The position numbers and the translations under genes were made by a program. From contig NVWA01000041.1 in NCBI GenBank assembly GCA_002746535.1, positions 9,747 through 46,923 of the forward strand: a stretch of 37,177 bases of DNA, in the 5' to 3' direction. The notes beneath the pieces were generated by a model that saw only the letters and a program-made list of their open reading frames with translations, had not been told where the DNA came from and did not search any database. Positions 17,401 through 23,829 of this stretch are shown in pieces (the first letter of the stretch is position 1; the number at the start of each line of letters is the position of its first letter). Source of the DNA: Planctomycetota bacterium (GTDB taxonomy: Bacteria; Planctomycetota; GCA-2746535).

Positions 17401-17442
17401 GAGAAAGGCGGTGCAATCAGCTCGATTGTGTCGCCTTTTCTC
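17401..17442 (+). terminator. Strong hairpin downstream of capsid candidate A
   Basis: GAGAAAGGCG (17401-17410) pairs with CGCCTTTTCTC (17432-17442). Inside it CAATC (17414-17418) pairs with GATTG (17424-17428). The long, partly A/T-pair stem after the stop codon at 17371 suggests a terminator or mRNA-stabilising hairpin; no clean U-tract follows. Confidence 0.65.
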
Positions 17443-17504
17443 ATAATATCAAACTCATTATATTAACGTATTGAATAGGGCTTTAACACGCTAAAATTTA
17501 CGCA

Positions 17505-18134
17505 ATGATCTACGCTCAACACTCAGTTAAGGGAAATTACCACCAAGCTCACGGAGCCAGGGATAATAAAATGATGAAGGATATCCTGCTATCCGAATTT
17601 GCTAAGTTGATTATCAACAAACCCCAGCTTATAAGGGAAAGCCTGGACGCGGCCAACCTGCCAGCCCCAGCAAACCAAACAACCGAAGAATTGGTTGCCT
17701 CAGTTTCTCTAGGGTTAATGCGAAGCAAAAAGTTTGCAAAGCTTTTGACTGAGGACATCTTAAAAAGCGACGCTGAGCTTAACGCCGACGGCACAGTATC
17801 GGCCCCAGCGAAAAAAAAGATTAGCGGATCTGGAATTCTTGCTGGCCTTACTGCAGGTGCGGCCATTATTTCTGGTATAGGATCGCTATTTGGTGGCACC
17901 AAGAAAGCAGAAGCGGCCAACGCTTCATCTGCCGCCGCCGCCGCCGCCGCCAACCAAGCCGCAGTAAAAGCCAATGCACAAGCGCAAGCCGCCCTGGCCG
18001 CGCAAGCTGCAGGCCTATCTGCCATGAACAAAACTGGTGACAATATAGGTCTTTACATTGGCCTGGGCGTGGGAGCACTCCTGCTTATTGGTGGGGCGAT
18101 CTATTATTATGTGAAAGTAGTGAAGGGTAATTAA
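17505..18134 (+). CDS. Membrane protein with glycine-rich hydrophobic segment, Ala-rich spacer and C-terminal TM
   Basis: This 209-residue protein has an N-terminal amphipathic helical region (about 25-95) and a Gly/Ala hydrophobic segment GILAGLTAGAAIISGIGSLF (about 109-128) resembling a glycine-zipper. An Ala/Asn/Gln-rich coiled-coil spacer (about 135-172) follows, then a strong transmembrane helix (about 178-202) ending in YYYVKVVKGN. It begins 62 bases after the terminator of the capsid-like gene and heads the run of membrane-protein genes. No family is recognised. A virion-membrane protein bridging capsid and lipid is plausible. Confidence 0.65.
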   Translation: MIYAQHSVKGNYHQAHGARDNKMMKDILLSEFAKLIINKPQLIRESLDAANLPAPANQTTEELVASVSLGLMRSKKFAKLLTEDILKSDAELNADGTVSAPAKKKISGSGILAGLTAGAAIISGIGSLFGGTKKAEAANASSAAAAAAANQAAVKANAQAQAALAAQAAGLSAMNKTGDNIGLYIGLGVGALLLIGGAIYYYVKVVKGN

Positions 18135-18162
18135 GGCTTTATAATTTTTTGAGTTCCTAGTT

Positions 18163-18408
18163 ATGGCAACCGAACAAGAGGTTAACAGCGTGGTCAATCA
18201 AGTTTACAACGGTACTCTTGAGGCGGCCATAAAGAAAAATTCACGCTATGTGCTCGGCGGTATGCTGATAGGTAGTTTGAGTATGTTTTTAATTGCATCG
18301 CTTTCTGGAAAGTGCACGAAATGTGCTTTGTTTTGGGGAGCCGTTGGCGGCGGATCAACTGCATATCTAATAGCCACAGCGCCCAAAGGAGTTGGGGATA
18401 AAAAATAG
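18163..18408 (+). CDS. 81-residue protein with two membrane segments
   Basis: Two hydrophobic helices (about residues 29-46 and 54-72) are separated by a tight polar loop with a CTKC motif. The loop could hold a metal or a disulfide, but two cysteines are not enough to claim a zinc site. The N-terminus is an amphipathic, polar 25 residues. The gene sits 5 bases before the next gene. No family is recognised; small holin-like or virion-membrane roles are both possible. Confidence 0.6.
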   Translation: MATEQEVNSVVNQVYNGTLEAAIKKNSRYVLGGMLIGSLSMFLIASLSGKCTKCALFWGAVGGGSTAYLIATAPKGVGDKK

Positions 18409-18413
18409 GAGTT

Positions 18414-18779
18414 GTGGAAGAGGCAGAAGAAATAGTAAAAGAAGTTCAGGCGCCAACGCACAAAGGGCCATACGGCGATGTTACCGGTGTTCCTGCGAGC
18501 GGACTGTATAAAAGGTATGAGTCTTGGTATACCAAAAAGCATGACGGCTCGACAGAGGGTATGTTGCCATTTAGTGAATGGCTTTACTGGGCAAAAGAGC
18601 AGGGGCTTGTAGTACAAAAGAAAGCAGCAGCGCAAACCGACACACCAGTTGAGGCACCAAGGCACGAGGAAGGGTCTTTAGAACAAAATTTGTACCAGAC
18701 GAATAGGCGTGTCGCTGGTTTGTTATTTGTAACGTCGGCAATATTTTTACTAATCAACGCAGCTAGTCCATCGCAATGA
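18414..18779 (+). CDS. 121-residue protein with C-terminal membrane anchor
   Basis: The start is GTG at 18414, 5 bases after the previous stop. Residues 1-15 are acidic, a compact aromatic-rich segment (about 20-70, with YESWYTK and FSEWLYWAKEQG) is soluble, and a transmembrane helix lies at about 101-116. It ends with ATGA overlap into the metallopeptidase gene, so the two are probably translated together. Not recognised. A tail-anchored protein that holds or presents the neighbouring protease is one possibility. Confidence 0.6.
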   Translation: MEEAEEIVKEVQAPTHKGPYGDVTGVPASGLYKRYESWYTKKHDGSTEGMLPFSEWLYWAKEQGLVVQKKAAAQTDTPVEAPRHEEGSLEQNLYQTNRRVAGLLFVTSAIFLLINAASPSQ

Positions 18780-19573
18780 GATTCCTAGTACAGAGATCAT
18801 GTCCAAACCAGCTTATCAGGATTCCTGTGGAAACTCGGGGCGCTCAGCGTATATCTATTGTTGTTTCCCATTCCTCTAAGCCCAATACGGATTACTTTCG
18901 AACCTCTCCGGTCATAAAGGGTCGGGATGCGTTTATTGTTAAGATACCCAAGATACCAAAGCGAGTTACTGTCGAGATTTGGAATGACGCCAGAGGACAC
19001 ATGAACAACGACCCATCTTTTAGAATTGGTAAGGTGCGGTTGTCGCCAATCGTTATGCCTTATGGTATAAGCAAGATTGATGACCCAAAGGTAAATTCCT
19101 TTGCGGCGTTTTCTGACTATTTCGCTGAAAACGCTGGCATACTGTCGGCCAGAAATAGTATCTATGCTTCTCCGGACGGCCGATTCAGTATCGACTACAA
19201 GGACGTAATTAGAGACGCCGAAGGCGAGGAGCTGACCACGCCTTCGCGCATAAACTCCAGAACCGGAGTTATGGAGATTGCCAAGAAATACTACATGGGC
19301 TATACGGTTCCAGGTCGCAAAGCCGTCCAATGGCATGAGTACGCCCATATACATATGAACAAAAACCCTTCTGACGAAATGGCCGCCGATAAACACTCGA
19401 TTGCCATGTATTTATGTATGGGTAATCCTACGATCGAGGCGTTCAATGTATGGTGCAGGATTTTTAAAAACCGAGCGTCGGACAACAACGTTGCGCGCTG
19501 GGATGAAATTCGAAACTATATCGCGAACTTCCATAATGAGATGAGCAAGCGGGCAAATACAATAGCGGCATGA
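18776..19573 (+). CDS. Zinc metallopeptidase (HEYAH motif, ImmA/IrrE-like spacing)
   Basis: This 265-residue protein has HEYAH at residues 187-191, matching the zincin HExxH motif. SDEMAADKH follows at 199-207, where Glu201 is in the place of the third zinc ligand and the AD pair resembles the 'E..AD..A' signature of M78/ImmA-IrrE-like and related phage peptidases. The N-terminal 100 residues are beta-rich with a basic tilt. There is no signal peptide or membrane helix. It is joined by ATGA overlaps to membrane-protein genes on both sides, so it likely belongs to the virion block. It may process a structural protein or cut host envelope material. Substrate is unknown. Confidence 0.7.
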   Translation: MRFLVQRSCPNQLIRIPVETRGAQRISIVVSHSSKPNTDYFRTSPVIKGRDAFIVKIPKIPKRVTVEIWNDARGHMNNDPSFRIGKVRLSPIVMPYGISKIDDPKVNSFAAFSDYFAENAGILSARNSIYASPDGRFSIDYKDVIRDAEGEELTTPSRINSRTGVMEIAKKYYMGYTVPGRKAVQWHEYAHIHMNKNPSDEMAADKHSIAMYLCMGNPTIEAFNVWCRIFKNRASDNNVARWDEIRNYIANFHNEMSKRANTIAA

Positions 19574-19908
19574 CAAAAGGAGCGGTAATAGCGGTATCGG
19601 TAATCAGCGGAGTAACGCTGGGTCTTGGGGTATGGTGGTGGTTTAAGCACGGCCGACTTATATACTTCACACCTCAAATGAAGGTGAAGACCGTCGACAA
19701 AGAAGCCAAGACGCTGGGAATTGAATTCGGCGGGGAAACGACCGTTTACAAGCATAAAAAAGGAATGGCCATGCACATACCGGGGCGAAGAGGTTTTGAT
19801 TTAATTATTAGGGAGTCGGCGCCATATGCTGAGTTTCCAAAAAATTTGAATTTCATCATTAAAAAAGGCGACAAGGTGATAGAAACACCATCGCCATTTG
19901 GACAATAA
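19570..19908 (+). CDS. 112-residue protein with N-terminal membrane anchor
   Basis: The start codon overlaps the metallopeptidase stop (ATGA). A hydrophobic helix at about 5-27 (VIAVSVISGVTLGLGVWWWF) is followed by a basic, beta-strand-rich domain (HGRLIYFTPQMKV ... GFDLIIRESAPYAEF). This type II-like layout recurs in several neighbours. No family is recognised. It is followed after 13 bases by another small membrane-protein gene. Confidence 0.6.
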   Translation: MTKGAVIAVSVISGVTLGLGVWWWFKHGRLIYFTPQMKVKTVDKEAKTLGIEFGGETTVYKHKKGMAMHIPGRRGFDLIIRESAPYAEFPKNLNFIIKKGDKVIETPSPFGQ

Positions 19909-19921
19909 ATTTCAATAAACA

Positions 19922-20077
19922 ATGGACAGATTAAAAACAAAGGAAGAGCTAGAAGCAACATACACCTACAGTGGAGAGGACTTACAGAATATGCTTGACA
20001 GGAAGCTTAGGATGGGCATTCTCGCTGGTACGATGATCGGACTGGGCGTTGCGATGGCTATATATAACATTAAATAA
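19922..20077 (+). CDS. 51-residue protein with C-terminal membrane helix
   Basis: This is an ATG to TAA ORF 13 bases after the previous gene. The N-terminal 30 residues are charged and helical (KTKEELEATYTYSGEDLQNML). Residues about 31-49 form a Gly/Met-rich membrane helix (GILAGTMIGLGVAMAIY). The clear bipartite pattern and tight spacing support it as a real small tail-anchored protein. Function unknown. Confidence 0.55.
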   Translation: MDRLKTKEELEATYTYSGEDLQNMLDRKLRMGILAGTMIGLGVAMAIYNIK

Positions 20078-20096
20078 AGTGTAACGAAAAGCTTTG

Positions 20097-20147
20097 ATCA
20101 GTCGGCCTCGGCCGTAAAGATAATGGGTGGTTGACAGAGCGACTGAT
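20097..20147 (+). promoter_or_regulatory. Inverted repeat in the longest gap of the virion block
   Basis: Perfect 8-base arms ATCAGTCG (20097-20104) and CGACTGAT (20140-20147) are separated by 35 bases and lie 37 bases before the next gene's ATG. The interval also holds a small GGCC-TC-GGCC palindrome (20104-20113) and a TTGACA (20131-20136). It could be an operator, an attenuator hairpin or a promoter region. Confidence 0.45.
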
Positions 20148-20184
20148 GGTTGGCTGGTTAAAAGTTACAAATAAAAAGGACACA

Positions 20185-20748
20185 ATGAGAGTACTATTAG
20201 CACTTGTATCAGGAATTCTCCTAACGAGACTTATCTTGAACCCGATATTCGACCAGAGTATTAAATACTTGGAGGCTGAGAAAAACTTGCGGGCTATGCT
20301 TGCACGTAATTTCCCAGACAACTCGGATCAGGAAATTGAGCTGGCCATAAAGGACACGCTGGGCAATGGCGGCCATGCCGAAATGTCTAATGGCATTAAG
20401 TTGCTTTTGGAAAAGAACTTTCCAGAAATGAGCGACCAAAAGATCGGCTCTCTCGTCGCTCAAATACTGGGCGAGCAAACGCCACATACACATTCAGCTT
20501 CCGGTATAAACTACCTTCCAAGACAAGGCCATGCGTACTCTCCATCAAACGAGTGGGCGACAGCCGACGACGGAATTGTGGAATTCAAGGCTCCGCGTAT
20601 CGAAAAAAGCGCACAAGTCCCAGCATCATATTCAGCCACTAAAGGAACGCATAACAAACGGCTTGGAACACTGGCCAAAACAGAAATGCACAGCGCAGAT
20701 GGCGAGGGGTCCGAACATACGGAACACTGCGCCTGCGGCAGTGCATAA
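20185..20748 (+). CDS. N-terminally anchored protein with a duplicated helical motif and Cys/His-rich tail
   Basis: This 187-residue protein starts at the ATG after AAGGACACA, the same short leader sequence seen before genes in the right arm; an in-frame TTG 54 bases upstream would add a polar stretch before the signal anchor. Residues 2-18 are a membrane helix (RVLLALVSGILLTRLIL). Two related 26-residue segments follow, LRAMLARNFPDNSDQEIELA and IKLLLEKNFPEMSDQKIGSL, about 44 residues apart, so the region arose by duplication. The C-terminal half is polar and low-complexity, ending with HTEHCACGSA. No family is recognised. It probably faces the virion interior or periplasm. Confidence 0.6.
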   Translation: MRVLLALVSGILLTRLILNPIFDQSIKYLEAEKNLRAMLARNFPDNSDQEIELAIKDTLGNGGHAEMSNGIKLLLEKNFPEMSDQKIGSLVAQILGEQTPHTHSASGINYLPRQGHAYSPSNEWATADDGIVEFKAPRIEKSAQVPASYSATKGTHNKRLGTLAKTEMHSADGEGSEHTEHCACGSA

Positions 20749-20760
20749 ATGAAATGACAA

Positions 20761-21072
20761 ATGACCGGAAATAGATATTTTCCAGCAGCAGTATCGGTAG
20801 CAGTGCTTATTACGAGCGTGAGTGCGGCCGCTGGTGTGTTTTTCGCCATTAAGAAGTTTGTCGACGACAAAGAGAAGGCGGAGATTGCTCAGGAGTTATC
20901 AGTTACAGTGCTGAACCATTTGCATGCTAAGGGCTATTTTGAGCCACAAGAGATAGTAAGGGTGGTGGATGTGGAGCAAAAGCTGTTAAATTATTTTGAG
21001 CGAAAGACAATGGAGCAACTACATTATTTAAAGAAGATCACTGCCACTCAGTTATTGAATGAATATTTTTAA
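20761..21072 (+). CDS. 103-residue protein with N-terminal membrane helix
   Basis: The membrane helix at about 5-29 (YFPAAVSVAVLITSVSAAAGVFF) is followed by a basic loop and two amphipathic helices (about 38-58 and 68-100). The gene is 12 bases after the previous stop and 3 bases before the next start. Not recognised. It fits the same type of membrane-bound, helical virion protein as its neighbours. Confidence 0.6.
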   Translation: MTGNRYFPAAVSVAVLITSVSAAAGVFFAIKKFVDDKEKAEIAQELSVTVLNHLHAKGYFEPQEIVRVVDVEQKLLNYFERKTMEQLHYLKKITATQLLNEYF

Positions 21073-21075
21073 GCG

Positions 21076-21537
21076 ATGGGCGTAAGAGTTAAACCGACAC
21101 AGAATATCCCGGTAAATGGGTCATCGGCGGCTGTTTGGAAACAATGGCACCTGACCCTTATCCAGTATTTCGGTAAGAAGACGGCCGCCGCTGTGTTTGT
21201 AACTGCTTGGAACAAGCGCGGAAGCACCGACTCGCTTAACCGCGACCTGAATGAGCACCTGGAGAAACATGGGATCATTCTCGACAAAGGCTTGGTTGGA
21301 ACGGTAACCGAGGCGGCCATGGACGCAGGCGACAGTATTGCGGACTTTCTACAGGTGGGCAAGTGGGTTTTATATGGCGTCGCCGGTATTGCGGTCGTAG
21401 GGCTGGGTATTTTGGTGTTCCAGATAACCAGGCAGCCTATTGCGGCACTGAAAGCCGCGGCGGAAGTTACCCCAGCGGGAAGAGCCGGGAAAGCGGTAAA
21501 AGGTATAGGTGGCGGACAAAAAGCATTAAAAGCGTAA
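21076..21537 (+). CDS. 153-residue protein with a central membrane helix
   Basis: Residues 1-90 are soluble and helical, with aromatic residues (AVWKQWHLTLIQYFGKK). A membrane helix spans about 97-117 (VLYGVAGIAVVGLGILVFQI). The tail is Ala/Gly/Lys-rich and basic (KAAAEVTPAGRAGKAVKGIG), which may contact DNA. That topology suits a protein linking capsid, membrane and genome, but no homologue is recognised. Confidence 0.6.
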   Translation: MGVRVKPTQNIPVNGSSAAVWKQWHLTLIQYFGKKTAAAVFVTAWNKRGSTDSLNRDLNEHLEKHGIILDKGLVGTVTEAAMDAGDSIADFLQVGKWVLYGVAGIAVVGLGILVFQITRQPIAALKAAAEVTPAGRAGKAVKGIGGGQKALKA

Positions 21538-21540
21538 GAT

Positions 21541-22044
21541 ATGACCAGAAAAACAGGACTCATAATTGGCGGAACGATCTTAACCGGGGTCGCTTCTTAT
21601 CTTGTCTATAATCGCTGGATGAAGGAGCAAATGCTTAAGGAAATCTACGAAATCCTGAACGGTAGCGCTGGAGACAAAGAGAAAGACCGAATTACTCGGA
21701 TTGTAAACAGGAAGCTGAGCGCGAGCGTAATCGACGCTTTCAATCCCAACTTCTTCTTGCAGTTTCAGAAGTATGGAATAAAAAACCAAATCGGAAACAC
21801 CAAGGCGAAGGTGCTAGTAAAGGACATTTACGACGCATTTGGCTTTTTTAACGACGACGAAGAGCAGATTTACGGTGCCGTTCGTAACGCCAGAACAAAA
21901 CTAGACCTGTCAAGGGTTGCATATTGGTATTATAAGGAGCACAAAAAGGATTTACATGCAGAGCTTCAAGCGAAGTTAGGCGAGGACGAATATAAAAAAG
22001 TAGCAGCGATTGTAGAGAAACTACCGTCGATGCCCTCAAGATAA
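21541..22044 (+). CDS. 167-residue membrane-anchored helical protein, annexin-repeat-like pattern
   Basis: An N-terminal membrane helix (about 5-23, GLIIGGTILTGVASYLVY) is followed by a helical domain. Residues about 100-160 (DAFGFFNDDEEQIYGAVRNA, then LSRVAYWYYKEHKKDLHAEL and a final helix) follow the order of an annexin-type repeat: FGTDE-like loop, helix, Y...Y-x-K-DL, then a final helix. The likeness is loose and the calcium-binding loop residues are not complete. Its TAA stop overlaps the ATG of the muramidase gene by one base (TAATG). Confidence 0.6.
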   Translation: MTRKTGLIIGGTILTGVASYLVYNRWMKEQMLKEIYEILNGSAGDKEKDRITRIVNRKLSASVIDAFNPNFFLQFQKYGIKNQIGNTKAKVLVKDIYDAFGFFNDDEEQIYGAVRNARTKLDLSRVAYWYYKEHKKDLHAELQAKLGEDEYKKVAAIVEKLPSMPSR

Positions 22045-22733
22045 TGGCGGACCACAAAAAACTCATAGCGCTATTTAGAGAAAAAGAGGGCGGCCTGTCT
22101 CGCAAGACGACAGACCGGGCTTCTGAGCACCCTTCACCCTGCAGGTACAAAGACAAAGATGGCCAATGGAAAAAAGGCTGGCACACCAATAAGGGTGTAA
22201 CCTATCTTACGTTTAAGTCTAACGGCAGCAAGCTGGGCTATTCGGTCAACTGTAAGAACTTCTTTTACATGCCTGATGAGATCTGGATTAAAATATACAA
22301 GCACCTATACTGGGATACTTGGGACAATGACAATATTGAGAGTCAGGCCATCGCCGATACGTTGGTATGGTGGTCGTGGGGGTCAGGAAATGGCGGAGCC
22401 ACAAGGTCGGCTCAGAAGTTTCTGGCGAAACAAGGTATTACGGCACCCACTCAAAAAGATGTGGCAAAGGAGTTGGACGGCCTTGTTAAAAAGATGGGGG
22501 AAAAGAGGTTGTTTGACAAACTTATCCTTCATCGAAGAGAATTTTACGACAATACAGGCCAGCAGGCGAACATACCGGGCTGGAATAACGCATTAAACAA
22601 ATTCGTTGCGTATGGAGCGGACCACATGGAGAGCGTGCTCAAAAACATGTCTATGGCTATGAAGGTCGGATTGACTGTTACCGTTATCGCAGGATTGGGG
22701 TACGCGTACTATTTAACAACCAAGAAATCTTAG
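22044..22733 (+). CDS. GH108-like N-acetylmuramidase with C-terminal membrane anchor
   Basis: This 229-residue protein resembles phage glycoside hydrolase 108 (peptidoglycan-cleaving): the catalytic-region motif FREKEGGLSR at residues 11-20 (catalytic Glu15 in 'EGG'), TNKGVTYLTF (48-57), and ADTLVWWSWGSGNGGATRSA (about 107-126), matching the 'D.lvDw.w.SGg.a...iQ' helix of the family. A hydrophobic helix lies at about 205-224 (VGLTVTVIAGLGYAYYL). Membrane attachment suits a virion-borne lysin used during entry through the cell wall, as in PRD1, rather than a soluble endolysin. A separate CHAP endolysin lies at 30314-31126. Substrate class is inferred from motif likeness. Confidence 0.7.
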   Translation: MADHKKLIALFREKEGGLSRKTTDRASEHPSPCRYKDKDGQWKKGWHTNKGVTYLTFKSNGSKLGYSVNCKNFFYMPDEIWIKIYKHLYWDTWDNDNIESQAIADTLVWWSWGSGNGGATRSAQKFLAKQGITAPTQKDVAKELDGLVKKMGEKRLFDKLILHRREFYDNTGQQANIPGWNNALNKFVAYGADHMESVLKNMSMAMKVGLTVTVIAGLGYAYYLTTKKS

Positions 22734-22738
22734 AAACT

Positions 22739-23182
22739 ATGGCACTGCCAAGGATTAAACTTGCAACTCAGACCTCAACGGCGACTAAGCCTGGCGGGAC
22801 GCCAACACCGGTAATAATAAAACCGATAACGGTAAGAACTACCATTAAAATGCCAACTAAGGTCGAGATCATTAAGACGGCCGATCAGCTGGGCGTAACC
22901 CCCGATACTGTCGTGGATTCAATCGACAACGTTTTAAAGAATGATCCGATTGCTCCAAAGGGTGGGCCAGCCCCAAGGCCGATAGAAACAACTAGGGAAA
23001 TGCACGATGCGGTTGTTGAGAATATTGAGGATTCAAAGGCGGCGCCAGAGGACAAAGGCGCAACCGTATTACCAGACGATTTGCTCTGGGGCATGAATAA
23101 GAATTACGTCTATGCTGGCGGCGTTGCTCTTATGCTTATCGGAGTATTTGCGCTGGCCAAGTATACAAACATATTCAAGTAA
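22739..23182 (+). CDS. 147-residue tail-anchored protein, paralogue of the next gene
   Basis: The N-terminus is Thr/Pro/Lys-rich and probably disordered (about 1-37). A short helical domain follows, KTADQLGVTPDTVVDSIDNV at about 46-65, then an acidic linker, LLWGMNKNYVYAGG and a membrane helix (about 124-142). The order 'KTA-x-x-LGV-x-x-x-TV-x-x-x-I ... WG ... VYxGG-TM' is repeated in the protein at 23208-23798, so the two are paralogues. Function unknown. Confidence 0.6.
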   Translation: MALPRIKLATQTSTATKPGGTPTPVIIKPITVRTTIKMPTKVEIIKTADQLGVTPDTVVDSIDNVLKNDPIAPKGGPAPRPIETTREMHDAVVENIEDSKAAPEDKGATVLPDDLLWGMNKNYVYAGGVALMLIGVFALAKYTNIFK

Positions 23183-23207
23183 TAACCATTTTGAAACATT
23201 CCACATC

Positions 23208-23798
23208 ATGAAAAATACACTTAAAAACCAGAACTATAGCAAAATCAACCAAGCCGATGAAGGCGTTGATTATAGTGCCAATGCTTTTTTCACCAACCTA
23301 AAACAAAAGACAGCTCTTCGCAAGGCGGAGAGAGCCAAACTGGCCGAGTTTATGAACTCGGTTTACTTTGTTTCTAAGTGGCTGAAATACAAACAGAACA
23401 AGAAGTTCCGCTCGCCATGGGCAAAGAATAATTATGCCAAAGGCCTACTGGCCGCGGCCAAGGATATCCCGCGCCCGCTGACGCCGGTTGCGGAATCACC
23501 AGAGCCGGTCATTCCAGTGTCTCCGGAGGACATAGCCAAAACGGCTGCGAATCTGGGTGTTGGCGAAGGAACTGTTATCGCGGCCATTAATAAGGTGTTT
23601 GTCGAGAACGGAACTGAGGACTTTGCCGACCTACAGAAAGAAGTGGACGAGGAGATTAAGAATCCGACGACTGACGACGGCAAGATATGGGGCATACCAG
23701 AAGTGGCGGTCTATATTGGAGGCACGATACTCTTCCTTGGCATTGTTTCTGGCTTAATGGCTATGGCTGGAGCATTTAATAAAGGAAAGTCCTCGTAA
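23208..23798 (+). CDS. 196-residue tail-anchored protein, paralogue of the previous gene
   Basis: The start is taken at ATG 23208 (MKNTLKNQNYSK); the frame is open upstream into the previous gene, but that extension does not resemble a protein. A basic helical N-terminal domain (about 25-75, LKQKTALRKAERAKLAEF) is followed by Pro-rich sequence, the KTAANLGVGEGTVIAAINKV helix pair, an acidic linker, KIWGIPEVAVYIGG and a membrane helix (about 165-187). It differs from its paralogue mainly by the longer N-terminal domain, which may bind another virion component. Confidence 0.6.
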   Translation: MKNTLKNQNYSKINQADEGVDYSANAFFTNLKQKTALRKAERAKLAEFMNSVYFVSKWLKYKQNKKFRSPWAKNNYAKGLLAAAKDIPRPLTPVAESPEPVIPVSPEDIAKTAANLGVGEGTVIAAINKVFVENGTEDFADLQKEVDEEIKNPTTDDGKIWGIPEVAVYIGGTILFLGIVSGLMAMAGAFNKGKSS

Positions 23799-23829
23799 AG
23801 TATTAATTATTTAAACCAATAATTACGTT

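Noticed and set aside
20131..20184. TTG start adding 18 residues to the anchored protein at 20185
   Set aside because: It would place polar residues before the N-terminal membrane anchor; ATG 20185 follows AAGGACACA, a leader used elsewhere in this genome.
23112..23207. Upstream extension of the gene at 23208 into the preceding gene
   Set aside because: The extension reads the end of the previous gene in another frame and has no match to the paralogue.
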